The notes under the pieces are model-generated. The model saw nothing but the letters and a program-made list of their open reading frames with translations, did no database searches and was not told the DNA's origin. 64,000 nucleotides of DNA from Streptosporangium subroseum (lineage in GTDB: Bacteria > Actinomycetota > Actinomycetes > Streptosporangiales > Streptosporangiaceae). Every line of letters begins with the position of its first letter. Position 1 is the first letter of the stretch. The stretch is from assembly GCF_900188345.1 (NCBI RefSeq), contig NZ_FZOD01000030.1, positions 38,321 through 102,320 of the forward strand, in the 5' to 3' direction. This document shows positions 44,039 through 52,513 of this stretch, piece after piece. Made by a program: the position numbers and the translations under genes.

Positions 44039-45404
44039 CGGACAGGCGGATGAGGACCTCGAACCCTCGGGGCTCCCTGGCGGACAGTTCCATCGAGCCG
44101 CCGCATTCCTCGACCAGGGTGCGGGTTATCGCCAGTCCCAGACCCGTTCCCGGCACGTTCTGGTGGCGCGGGCTACGCCAGAACCGCTCGCCCGCCCGGG
44201 CGAGTTCGTCCGCCGTGAGCCCCGGCCCGGAGTCGCACACGCGGATCTCCACGAAGTCCTCGCAGCGCTGGGCCGAGATCGCCACCGAGCAGCCGCGGGC
44301 GAACTTCAGCGCGTTGTCCAGCGGCCCGTCCAGCGCGTGCCCGAGGAGGCCGGGAAGATAGATGGCGGTGAGCTCGTCCGGCACGTCGATCGACAGCCCG
44401 GTGCCCGAGCGGGCGTAGGCGGCCTGCCAGGCCTGCACGCGTGACCGGATCACCGCGGACACGTCCACCGGCAGCGGCATCGTCTGGATGGCCTCGGCCC
44501 GCGCGAGCTGGAGCAGCGATTCGATGACCTCGTTGAGCCGGTCCACCTCTTCGAGGGCGGACTGAAGCTCTGTACGGCCGTCCGGATCGCCGTCCGAGAG
44601 GTACGAATCGGCGTTCTCCAACCGTATCCGCAGCGCTGTCAGGGGGGTGCGCAGCTGATGCGTGGCCTGGGCGACGAAGGCCCGCTGGTTACGCGCGGCG
44701 GCGGTGACGTTGTTGGCCATCGCGTTGAAACTCGCGGCAAGCTGCCGGAGCTCGGGCGGCCCGGTCCGGTCGGCGACCCGTACGGCGGTCCTGCCACACC
44801 CCACGGCATGGGCGGCCCTGTTCAGGTTGTGCACCGGACTGAGCACCCACCGTACGACCAGAACCGCCGCGACCAGCGCTATGACCAGCAGAGCGGCCAC
44901 CCCGAGCCCGAGAACGATGAGACGGTCGGCGACCCTGCTCCGGGATTTTGTGGTGGGCGATATCGTGACCGCCGCGCCGAGGACCCGGCTGTCGCGAACG
45001 ATCGGCTCGGCGATGACATACGGCCGATCGTCCCATGGCCAGAGGACGTGCGGACGTCTCGCCGGCTGACCGGCGAGCGCGCGGAGCAGGGGCGTCTCCA
45101 CTCCCGGGATCACCGCGGTCAGGCCTTCCCTGGACGAGGAGATGACCAGCCCGTCGGTGTTCAATATGAGAATCGGTGTCGCGTACAGCTCGTCGTAGCG
45201 CGCCATATCGGCGGTCAGGCGCTGGGTGCGCCCGGTGGAGAGCGTGGATTCCGCCTTGTCGGCGAACCGCGCCGTGTCGTTGGCCCGGCTGATGAAGAGC
45301 TCCTGGGATTCCTCTTCCGCGCTGATCAGCGCGAGCGGCAGCCCGAATGCGATCATCAAGCCGGTGATCAGCCCGATGACAATGATCAGCAACCGCCTGC
45401 GCAT
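43974..45404 (-). CDS. HAMP-type sensor histidine kinase
   Basis: 476 residues. Helix 1 at about 5-28, extracellular sensor region 30-160, helix 2 at about 162-188, HAMP linker, then phospho-acceptor His249 in AQATHQLRTPLTALR. The ATPase domain has LDNALKFARG (N box), CDSGPGLTADEL (G1) and GTGLGLAITRTLVEECGG (G2). Closest in type to TctE-like kinases for tricarboxylate sensing. It pairs with the OmpR-type regulator at 42135, although it is on the other strand with the TAXI gene in between. Confidence 0.9.
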   Translation of the reverse strand: MRRRLLIIVIGLITGLMIAFGLPLALISAEEESQELFISRANDTARFADKAESTLSTGRTQRLTADMARYDELYATPILILNTDGLVISSSREGLTAVIPGVETPLLRALAGQPARRPHVLWPWDDRPYVIAEPIVRDSRVLGAAVTISPTTKSRSRVADRLIVLGLGVAALLVIALVAAVLVVRWVLSPVHNLNRAAHAVGCGRTAVRVADRTGPPELRQLAASFNAMANNVTAAARNQRAFVAQATHQLRTPLTALRIRLENADSYLSDGDPDGRTELQSALEEVDRLNEVIESLLQLARAEAIQTMPLPVDVSAVIRSRVQAWQAAYARSGTGLSIDVPDELTAIYLPGLLGHALDGPLDNALKFARGCSVAISAQRCEDFVEIRVCDSGPGLTADELARAGERFWRSPRHQNVPGTGLGLAITRTLVEECGGSMELSAREPRGFEVLIRLSVSGAPSGTNGLRPHAVPADRF

Positions 45405-45482
45405 GCCGTCTCCCTCGTGAGGCCACAGACCGGGTCGGCCGTCGTTGGTATCCGTGTCTCGTTCACGGCCGCTGCCGCGAGG

Positions 45483-46004
45483 TCACTCGTCGTCCGGCAG
45501 TGCGTCCTCGAGACGCCAGCAGACGATGAGGTGAGGCATGATCTTGTGGGTCGTCCAGGCCGCGACCATGAACATGAAGGCCGCGGCCGTGGGGATCCGC
45601 AGGATGGAGTGGCCGACCGACATCACGGCCACCACCGTGGTGGCCGCCCCGAGCATCCAGTTGCTGCCGCGATGGGCGAGGGCGTAGACGTGCCGTCGTT
45701 CGGCCAGCTGGCGCTCGTCCAGGTTCTTCTCGGCCAGGCTGACCACACCCTCGGATGCCACGATGAGCACCGAGAACACCCCCGCGTAGATCACCAGAGC
45801 GACGCCCGTGAGGCTCAGAGTGATCCATCTTGCCGTGTCACTGGGTGCCAGGAACCAGCACACGACCGCGCTGGCCCAGATCATCGCCAGCGCGGCGGAG
45901 CCCAGGGCGGCGGTGATCCGGCGGCCCTGGCGGGTGCCGTACCATTTGGGCCGCAGGACGCGCCTGACGTCCTCGACCTGCTTGGGGTTCAGCTCGTTCA
46001 TCAT
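45483..46004 (-). CDS. Small integral membrane protein, unknown
   Basis: 173 residues, no family recognised. Four likely membrane helices at about 30-52, 62-85, 113-130 and 132-150, with a basic N-terminus (PKQVEDVRRVLRPKWYGTRQ) and charged loop EKNLDERQLAERRHVYAL between helices 2 and 3. The start overlaps the XRE gene stop. It is probably co-transcribed with the small XRE regulator and the ABC pair, perhaps as an accessory to that exporter. Function not assigned. Confidence 0.75.
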   Translation of the reverse strand: MMNELNPKQVEDVRRVLRPKWYGTRQGRRITAALGSAALAMIWASAVVCWFLAPSDTARWITLSLTGVALVIYAGVFSVLIVASEGVVSLAEKNLDERQLAERRHVYALAHRGSNWMLGAATTVVAVMSVGHSILRIPTAAAFMFMVAAWTTHKIMPHLIVCWRLEDALPDDE

Positions 46005-46240
46005 TTCACTGCCTCGCTTCCAAGTCGCGGGAACGACCTGAGGGAGAAGACGACTTCCATCGGCACATCGAAGTACTCGGCGATACGCAGGGCGAGAAAG
46101 AGGCTGGGACTGTACTCACCGCGTTCGAGGTAGCCGACCGTCTGGTAGTGGATGCCCAACGCGCCGGCCAGATCCTTGCGGGAGACTCCCCGCTCCACCC
46201 TGAGCATCGAGATGCGGTTGTGCACTTCTTCGGCGGACAT
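46001..46240 (-). CDS. Small XRE-family helix-turn-helix regulator
   Basis: 79 residues, single domain. The helix-turn-helix reads RVERGVSRKDLAGALGIHYQ and TVGYLERGEYSPSLFLALRI, then FDVPMEVVFSLRSF. This is the compact XRE form usually found beside ABC exporters or small membrane proteins, and it overlaps the membrane-protein gene. It follows the permease gene by 19 bp. It may bind the palindrome at 47945-47968 in front of the ABC operon, but this is only inferred from position. Confidence 0.9.
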   Translation of the reverse strand: MSAEEVHNRISMLRVERGVSRKDLAGALGIHYQTVGYLERGEYSPSLFLALRIAEYFDVPMEVVFSLRSFPRLGSEAVK

Positions 46241-46259
46241 CGCAGTGATCTCCCAGCTC

Positions 46260-47096
46260 TCAGGAACTCTGCGCGGCCAGTTGTCGCTCGGTGAGCCGTG
46301 ATCCCGACTCCCGCCGGGTGACCCGCCGGATCAGCCAGGGAGCGATCAGCATCCCGACGACGGCCCACGCCGTCAGCACGCCGGCGACCTGTGGCAGCCT
46401 CCAGCTCTTCCCGATCTCCACGGCGAGCGTGGAATCGGGCAGGAAAGCCGAGCGCAGGCCGAGCCCCTGCCAGTACAGCGGGAACACCTGGGCGATCGAG
46501 TGGACGATCTCGGGCATGTAGGTCATGGGCAGCATAACCCCCGACGTGATCATCAGGCCCATCAAGGGGAAGATGAGAATGCCGGCGGCGGTCTTCGGAC
46601 CGGGCAGCAGGGAGCCGATCGCCGCTCCCAGGGGAACGACCGCGAGGGTGCCGAGCAGCAGCACCCACGTCAGGGTCAGCCAGTCGTGCGGCAGCGTGAC
46701 CCCGCCCACGATCACGCCCGTGGCCAGGATGAGCACGCTCTGCACGACGATCTGACACATCAGGGTGGTCGCCCGGCCCACGAGGTAGGCGGGGATCCCG
46801 CCCGGGATGGTGCGCAGCCGCAGCAGCGTCCCCTCCTCGCGGTCGGTGGTGAGGGCCATCGGAAACGTCATGAGACCGGCGCCGAAGACGGTGAAGGCCA
46901 GGAAGCCGGCCGTCATGAACGTGGCGGCGTTCACGTTCGCGCCCTCCACCGGGGTGTCGCCGACCCACAGGATCAGCCCGGCGAAGACCCCGACCGTGCC
47001 GATCATGCTGGTGATCAGTTCTTTGCGGTCCTTGAGCAGATGCGTGTGCTCGGCCCAGCCGCGACGCACTCCGATGCGCAGGATTTTCAGGTTCAC
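46260..47096 (-). CDS. ABC-2 type permease
   Basis: 278 residues from GTG 47096, behind GGGAGGACGTC and overlapping the ATPase stop. Upstream in-frame sequence is only a shadow of the ATPase. About six membrane helices, with ALTTDREEGTLLRLRTIPGG and MLPMTYMPEIVHSIAQVFPL, typical of NatB/YadH-like permeases. It pairs with the ATPase at 47093. Confidence 0.9.
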   Translation of the reverse strand: MNLKILRIGVRRGWAEHTHLLKDRKELITSMIGTVGVFAGLILWVGDTPVEGANVNAATFMTAGFLAFTVFGAGLMTFPMALTTDREEGTLLRLRTIPGGIPAYLVGRATTLMCQIVVQSVLILATGVIVGGVTLPHDWLTLTWVLLLGTLAVVPLGAAIGSLLPGPKTAAGILIFPLMGLMITSGVMLPMTYMPEIVHSIAQVFPLYWQGLGLRSAFLPDSTLAVEIGKSWRLPQVAGVLTAWAVVGMLIAPWLIRRVTRRESGSRLTERQLAAQSS

Positions 47097-47938
47097 GACG
47101 TCCTCCCGATCAGGTTCAAGTAGCTCTCCTCCAGTGACGGCCGACGGATCGTCAGCCCCGGCACCGGTCCGTCGAACCGCTGGTGCAACTCCCACGCCAC
47201 CTGGGACGGATCGGACGTGGTCAGGACCTGCTCGCGGCCGTCCTCCAGCCACAGCACGTGGGACTGGGTGTTCACGGCCTCCGCAAGCTCGCTCGGAGTC
47301 CCGCAGACGGCCACCTGTCCGTCGACCAGGATCGCCGTCCGGTGCGCCAGCTTCTCGGCCTCCGCCAGGTCGTGAGTGGTGAGGAGCACGGTCATGCCCT
47401 CGGCGGTCGCCAGCTTCGTGATGAGCCGGTGGAACTCCTGGCGCGCCTCCGGATCGAACCCCGTCGTCGGCTCGTCGAGGAACAGCAGCTCGGGGCGGCC
47501 GATGATGCCCAGCGCGACGTCCAGCCGGCGGCGCTGCCCGCCGGACAGGCGGCCCACCCTCTGCCCGGCCTGCGCGGTCAGCCCGATCGCGTCCAGCAGC
47601 TCGTCGGGGTCGTGTGGGTTGTCGAAGAACTCCGACATGTGAGCGAGGAGCTGGCGGGTGCCCCATCTGTTGTGGTCACGCCAGGCCTGGAGGACGACGC
47701 CGAGTTTCGACCGCCACGCCTCGGTGCTCCGCTCGGGGTCGAGCCCGAGCACGCTCACCTCACCGGAGGACCGGTGCCTGAAGCCCTCCAGGATCTCGAT
47801 CGTGGTGGTCTTTCCCGCTCCGTTGGGGCCGAGCAGCGTGAAGATCTCTCCACGCTGGACGTCGAGGTCGACTCCTCGTAGCACTTCGACTGCGCCATAG
47901 TTCATCCGCAGTCCACGGATTGTGATCACAGTACTCAT
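47093..47938 (-). CDS. ABC exporter ATPase
   Basis: 281 residues from ATG 47938. Walker A GPNGAGKTT, VLQAWRDHNRWGTRQLLAHM, signature LSGGQRRRLDVALGIIGRP and Walker B LLFLDEPTTGFDPEARQE. A CcmA/NodI-like exporter ATPase, coupled to the permease by a GTGA overlap. Its start lies 7 bp from an 11-bp palindrome that must overlap the promoter or leader. Confidence 0.92.
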   Translation of the reverse strand: MSTVITIRGLRMNYGAVEVLRGVDLDVQRGEIFTLLGPNGAGKTTTIEILEGFRHRSSGEVSVLGLDPERSTEAWRSKLGVVLQAWRDHNRWGTRQLLAHMSEFFDNPHDPDELLDAIGLTAQAGQRVGRLSGGQRRRLDVALGIIGRPELLFLDEPTTGFDPEARQEFHRLITKLATAEGMTVLLTTHDLAEAEKLAHRTAILVDGQVAVCGTPSELAEAVNTQSHVLWLEDGREQVLTTSDPSQVAWELHQRFDGPVPGLTIRRPSLEESYLNLIGRTS

Positions 47939-47944
47939 GCCTAG

Positions 47945-47968
47945 AAATGTAGTAGACCTACTACATTT
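47945..47968. promoter_or_regulatory. 24-bp near-perfect palindrome, probable operator
   Basis: AAATGTAGTAG and CTACTACATTT are exact reverse complements separated by AC. The site begins 7 bp upstream of the ATPase start codon (minus strand), so a bound protein would block transcription or translation initiation. The TGTAGTAG half-site recalls GntR (YtrA-like) and BlaI-type operators of ABC genes, but no such gene is nearby; the XRE protein at 46001 is the local candidate. Confidence 0.75.
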
Positions 47969-48164
47969 AATCAAGTGTCAGATACGAAAAGCCGTATATC
48001 TGCGCCGGGCGTTCTGTCGCGCGGATCCGTGTTTTCGACGACTTCCTCGCCAACGGGCAGGCGGACCCGCGACGCGGGATTCGAGACCGGCGGGGGTCGC
48101 CCACGACGCCGTGACAACGGGACCGGAAGGACGCGGCTCAACGAGGCGGGACCCGATATCCGGG

Positions 48165-50798
48165 TCAGCGGCGGGCCACGTCGTCGAGATGGATCTCGGT
48201 GACGGCGAGGCCGGTCTCCGCCGCGAACCGGCCGGGATCGATGTCCCCCAGGACCACGCCGGCCAGGCGCGGTGTGCCGTACAGCTCGGCTCCGGCCTCG
48301 GCCACGTCCGCCACCGGCACCTCGCGGAGCAGACCGGGGAGCCGTTCGAGCCAGCCGGGTTCCAGGCCGGAGGACACCGTCTGGCGGAGCAGGTCGGCGA
48401 GGACGGACGGGGAGTCGAAGACCGACAGCATCTGCGCGGCGCAGAACTCCCGCGCCAGGTCCACCTCGGTGGCGGAGGGAGGGTCGGCGGTCAGCCTGCG
48501 CGCCTCGTCGCGGATGTCGTCGAGCGCGTCCTTGACGAGCCCGTCCGGGATTCTCGCCCGTACGTACGCCCGGTGCGTGTCGAGGAACGTCTCCCTGCCC
48601 GCGTACGCCTCATACGCCGCCGGACCCCGCCTCGCGATCCGGGTCACCAGCCGCGAGCGCATGTAACTGCCGAAGATCGCGGTGGCGAGGTAGCGCGCCG
48701 GTTCGCCGGCCCTCTCCGGCGGTCGCACCGTGCAGAGGGTCACGTGAACCTCGGCGAGCCCGCCTTGCCGCAGGGCGAGAAGGTCCCCGGTTCCGCTCAG
48801 CGCGAGCCGGGGAGGAGGGGAGATGTCAGCGGCCCACCAGGCGAGGAGGGCCTTCTCGACGCTTGCCGTGAAGCTCACCGGATCGAGGTCGCCGACCGCC
48901 ACAAGGGACGCGCCGAGCGGGCTCATGACGGAACGGTGGAGCTCCGCGAGATCGATGGGGCCGTCGGCGGCGGCCCCGCCCAGCCAGTGAAGGCGCAGCG
49001 CGTCGTCGCAGGTCCGGTGGGGGAGACGGCCACGCCGGGTCACCGCCCCCGGGGGCGGCACGACGGGCTGGGGAAAGACCGTGGGGGCGACGACGTCGGC
49101 CAGGATGTTCAGCCAGTCGTCCAGCCGCGCGCGCGGGGCGTGGCCGGTCACGTCCATCCACTGCCCGTCGGTGGACAGGAGGAACTCGCCGCCGATCGCC
49201 TGCGCCAGCCGGGCCGCCCCGGTGCGGACGCCGATCAGGTGGACGAGGAGCTCCAGATGATCGGGGCAGGCCCAGCCCTGTGTCCTGAGCGGCACCCGTA
49301 GCCGTATCTCGACCAGGGGCGCGCGGGCGTCGCGAACGGTGACCAGGCGCAGGCCGCTGTTGAGCGCGGTGTCGGACAGCCCCTCTAGTCTCGGTTCCCG
49401 CCGCGACCGGAGAAGGGCGGGCAGCGGTCGTGGCCCGGCCGGAGTGCGGGCGAGCCGTACCGCGTCGCGGTGGACCGCCGGCGGTCCGGGCCGCTCGTGC
49501 GGCGGGGCGGGGGCGGTCACCGGCCGAGGCCGGATCCGGTCCGCGGCGGGCTCGATGACAAGAACCGCCTTGCGGGCGGATCGCAGGGATCGGGCCGCCC
49601 GCGCGACCTGGGAGGGGGACACCTTCGCCAGGAGACCCGGCAGCTCGTCGAGGAGCTCGCCCCGTCCGAAGAGCACCTCCAGCCGGCCAAGGGCGCGGCC
49701 CCGGGTCTGGAGGTCGCTGTGCCGCCGATGGTGTTCGGAGATCAGGACGCGGACGGCCTCGTCCACGGCGTCTGTGATCTTCCCGCCCTCGGCCCATTCG
49801 TCCCAGCGTTCGTTTACCGCCGCCACCAGCCGCTCCGGCGTGACACCCGGCGCGAGGAGAGACGCGAGGACGAGCGTGTCCGGATCTTTCGCGTCCAGCA
49901 GGCCGAAGAAGCCGCAGCTGCTGTCGGGGCGCGGCCATCCGGGGTCGGCCAGTCCCCGCTGGGCCAGGAGCCTGGCGAGCACAACGTGGGCGAGGTAACC
50001 AGAAAGATCGTCTTCCGGATTCGGCAGCCTGTAGCCGAGCGCGACGGCGGGGGCGGGGATCCCGGGCTCGGAGCACCTCGCCCATCGGTCGGCCGCCGGT
50101 TCCGGTTCACGGAGGTCGGGCGGAGACGGGAGCGGTCGCGCGCGGATGTCCCCGAAGTGGTGCTCGATGAGGCCGCGCGCGTGCTCCGGGTCGAAATCGC
50201 CGACCAGGGTGAGCACGGCGTTCGCCGGAGCGTAGTAGGCGTCGAAGAACTCGGCGCAGTCGTCGGGCGTCGTCCGGCGGAGCAGTTCGACATCTCCGTA
50301 GCCGTCGTGCGCGTTGGCGAAGGTGTCGTAGAGGACCTCGGGCATGAGCGGCCAGGGAAAGCCTCCGTAGGGCCGCCCGACCGTGGCCTGCCGGATCTCC
50401 TCCTCGACCCCGCTCAGCTGCTCGGCGAGGCTGCCGGAGGTGAACTTCGGCGCCCGCATGCGGTCGGCCTCGCTGAAGAGCGCCTGCTCCAGGGCCGATG
50501 CCGGGACGACCTGGTAGTAGTCCGTGAAATCCTGGTGGGTGCTGCCGTTGGCCGTGCCGCCCAGCCGGTGCACGTGGTCGTAGAAACGGCCGTCCGGCAG
50601 GCTTTCGCTGCCGCGGAACATCAGGTGTTCGAAGAGGTGCGCGAACCCTTCCCTGCCCGGTGGCTCGACCCGGAATCCCACCCGGTAGTGCACGGTCACC
50701 GCGACCCGCGGCGTTCCGTACCACGGTGCGAGGAGCACTCGCAGACCGTTGGGCAGGGTCGTCCTGAGCAGCTCGGATCTCGACCGATCACCGGTCAT
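48165..50798 (-). CDS. M16 metallopeptidase, two-domain fused, in the lanthipeptide cluster
   Basis: 877 residues with two M16 (insulinase/processing peptidase) halves. The N-terminal half has HLFEH with His54, Glu57 and His58, and the third zinc ligand among Glu132-134 (GVEEEIRQ). The C-terminal half (about 440-877) has the fold but no HxxEH, as in the non-catalytic partner of M16B pairs. It starts behind GGAGGT, 18 bp after the kinase-fold gene. M16 proteins in class V lanthipeptide clusters are thought to remove the leader peptide; the fused arrangement would give both subunits in one chain. Last gene of the biosynthetic operon. Confidence 0.88.
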   Translation of the reverse strand: MTGDRSRSELLRTTLPNGLRVLLAPWYGTPRVAVTVHYRVGFRVEPPGREGFAHLFEHLMFRGSESLPDGRFYDHVHRLGGTANGSTHQDFTDYYQVVPASALEQALFSEADRMRAPKFTSGSLAEQLSGVEEEIRQATVGRPYGGFPWPLMPEVLYDTFANAHDGYGDVELLRRTTPDDCAEFFDAYYAPANAVLTLVGDFDPEHARGLIEHHFGDIRARPLPSPPDLREPEPAADRWARCSEPGIPAPAVALGYRLPNPEDDLSGYLAHVVLARLLAQRGLADPGWPRPDSSCGFFGLLDAKDPDTLVLASLLAPGVTPERLVAAVNERWDEWAEGGKITDAVDEAVRVLISEHHRRHSDLQTRGRALGRLEVLFGRGELLDELPGLLAKVSPSQVARAARSLRSARKAVLVIEPAADRIRPRPVTAPAPPHERPGPPAVHRDAVRLARTPAGPRPLPALLRSRREPRLEGLSDTALNSGLRLVTVRDARAPLVEIRLRVPLRTQGWACPDHLELLVHLIGVRTGAARLAQAIGGEFLLSTDGQWMDVTGHAPRARLDDWLNILADVVAPTVFPQPVVPPPGAVTRRGRLPHRTCDDALRLHWLGGAAADGPIDLAELHRSVMSPLGASLVAVGDLDPVSFTASVEKALLAWWAADISPPPRLALSGTGDLLALRQGGLAEVHVTLCTVRPPERAGEPARYLATAIFGSYMRSRLVTRIARRGPAAYEAYAGRETFLDTHRAYVRARIPDGLVKDALDDIRDEARRLTADPPSATEVDLAREFCAAQMLSVFDSPSVLADLLRQTVSSGLEPGWLERLPGLLREVPVADVAEAGAELYGTPRLAGVVLGDIDPGRFAAETGLAVTEIHLDDVARR

Positions 50799-50816
50799 CG
50801 GCGCGGTACCTCCATG

Positions 50817-51863
50817 TCACAGATCAATGAGAAAGCCCAGAAAAGACGCGTAACGCTCGACCTCCGAGGGATTCCACCCGACGTAGGCGGTGTAGTCGTG
50901 GAGATGCAGCGCGATGCGCACGGCCGCCATGTGGTTCCACTCGGCGCCGAGGTCGCGTCCGTACCCGTCCACCAGCGCGTCGGTGAGGCGCTGCCAGAGC
51001 CGGGGCTCGCCGCCCAGCTGCCAGGTGAGCTCGACGATCTCACCGATCACCCAGCCGAGATCGGCGTACCACGGGGTCGCGCAGAGATCCTCGCCGATGA
51101 GCAGCTCGGCGACGCCCGAAGACGGATCGAGCACCAGCGATCCCAGCCCGGGGGCGCCGTGCGCCAATACCACGTCTCCGTCCTCGACGGCCCGGGCGGA
51201 CCAGGCACGCAGCGTGCTCCAGCGGGCCGGTCCGAGCCGCTCACGCAGGACGGCTCCCGCTTGCGCGGCCCGCACCTGGAGCGCGCGGCCCTTCAGCCAG
51301 TCGTCGATCCGGACGAGCCCCCGCGAGGTCGACGGTGGCCGATCATAGGACGGCGTCAGCGCGTGCAGCGCGGCGAGCGCACAGCCCATGCCGCGCAGCG
51401 CGGGTTCGAGATCCGGATGGAGGCCCTCCCGCAGGAGGTGGCCGGCGACCGACTGCTCGCCCGCGACGTGATAGATCCGTGCCTCTCCCCGGGGCAGGCC
51501 GGGAACCAGCCTGGCTCCGCCCGCGGTGCCGATCGCCGCGAGCCGGGCGTCCGGTTCCGGGTTCGCCGCCGAGAACGGCGCCGGGGCGAGCGGCCCCGGA
51601 TACCTGGTCCAGACGAACCCGCCGCCCTCGACGGCGGAGATCGTGGTCTGGAGCAGCCCGGTGCCGAACCGGTCCACCTGCACCTGAGCAGCGGCCGTCA
51701 TGTCCATCTGCACCTCGGTAGCGGGTGCCGTCATGTCCGTCTGCACCTGAGCAGCGGTCGTCATGCCCGTCTGCACTTGAGTGGCGGGTGCCGTCATGTC
51801 CGTCTGTACCGGAGTGGCGGGTGCCGTCATGTCCGTCTGTACCTGAGCGGTGGGTGCCGTCAT
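50817..51863 (-). CDS. Kinase-fold (APH-like) protein, LanX candidate, catalytic Asp lost
   Basis: 348 residues from ATG 51863, in ATGA overlap with the decarboxylase gene. Residues 1-65 are six tandem units like MTAPATPVQTD, each starting with Met. The rest has an aminoglycoside-phosphotransferase-like fold: GMGCALAALHAL, then VVLAHGAPGLGSLVLDP where the usual HGDxxxxN is HGA (His235, Ala237), and YADLGWVIGEIVELTWQLG. Loss of the catalytic Asp argues against kinase activity. In class V lanthipeptide systems a third enzyme besides kinase and lyase (LanX) is needed for ring formation; this protein is the best candidate here, though I base that on position. Confidence 0.75.
   Translation of the reverse strand: MTAPTAQVQTDMTAPATPVQTDMTAPATQVQTGMTTAAQVQTDMTAPATEVQMDMTAAAQVQVDRFGTGLLQTTISAVEGGGFVWTRYPGPLAPAPFSAANPEPDARLAAIGTAGGARLVPGLPRGEARIYHVAGEQSVAGHLLREGLHPDLEPALRGMGCALAALHALTPSYDRPPSTSRGLVRIDDWLKGRALQVRAAQAGAVLRERLGPARWSTLRAWSARAVEDGDVVLAHGAPGLGSLVLDPSSGVAELLIGEDLCATPWYADLGWVIGEIVELTWQLGGEPRLWQRLTDALVDGYGRDLGAEWNHMAAVRIALHLHDYTAYVGWNPSEVERYASFLGFLIDL
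51669..51863 (-). repeat. Start-codon tandem repeat, six units of 33/30 bp
   Basis: ATG codons occur at 51863, 51830, 51797, 51764, 51734 and 51701, spaced 33, 33, 33, 30 and 33 bp. Each unit codes for an 11-residue (or 10-residue) peptide such as MTAPATQVQTG. The array lies exactly at the translation start of the LanX-like gene, so any of six ATG codons could be used. Confidence 0.9.
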
Positions 51864-52513
51864 GCCCGCACCCGGTCCGCGAGGGACGCCACCGCCGGCC
51901 GTACGGAGCCCGCCCCGGTGACGAGTTCGAGGCGGCGCTGTTCCACCAGTTCGAGGACGTCGGGCATCAGCGCGGGCACCCAGGCGTCCTCCTGGCCGGT
52001 CGTCACGCTCGCGCCGGGGCGTGGCGGCGCCACGGCCACGTTGCGCCGGGCGTGCAGGGCCGTCCAGTGCAACTGGTAGGCGGCGCTGTCCAGGCCGCCG
52101 GGCGGCAGCGCGGGCGCCAGGACGACGGGCACGGTGGCGCACTGCGCGGCGAGCATCGCGGGCGTGTCGGCGAGGCCGAGGGCCAGCCGGGCGATGAAGT
52201 TCAGCGTCGCCGGATAGACCACGATCGCCTGCGCCCACCGCTCCCACTCGACGTGCCTGGCCACGCTCTCGTCGTCGGGCCAGGCGTCGAGGAACACCTC
52301 GCCACCGCTGCGACCGGCCAGCGCCACCCTGGTCACGAAGCGTTCGGCGCTGCGGGTGACCACCACCCGGATCTGAAGATCCGGGTAGGAGGCACGGAGC
52401 CACTCCACCCAGAACGGCAGGTCGGCCGCCGAGACCGACCCGGTGACGACCAGCAGCATCCGTGAGATCCCGAACGCGGGGACGCCCTGATACTCGAAAG
52501 GCCGCGGGTTCAC
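51860..52513 (-). CDS. Flavoprotein cysteine decarboxylase (LanD-like)
   Basis: 217 residues of the HFCD flavoprotein family: LLVVTGSVSAADLPFWVEWL, VVVTRSAERFVTRVALAGRS, IVVYPATLNFIARLALGLAD and the CATVPVVLAPALPPG substrate-clamp region. Members oxidatively decarboxylate a C-terminal Cys to an ene-thiol that closes an S-aminovinyl-cysteine ring. The precursor at 58832 ends in Cys, as required. Overlaps the LLM-enzyme gene by 4 nt and the next gene by 4 nt. Confidence 0.88.
   Translation of the reverse strand: MNPRPFEYQGVPAFGISRMLLVVTGSVSAADLPFWVEWLRASYPDLQIRVVVTRSAERFVTRVALAGRSGGEVFLDAWPDDESVARHVEWERWAQAIVVYPATLNFIARLALGLADTPAMLAAQCATVPVVLAPALPPGGLDSAAYQLHWTALHARRNVAVAPPRPGASVTTGQEDAWVPALMPDVLELVEQRRLELVTGAGSVRPAVASLADRVRA

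Noticed and set aside
49470..52079. 869-residue open frame on the plus strand
   Set aside because: Shadow of the M16 and kinase-fold genes; contains the repeat array read backwards and no domain.
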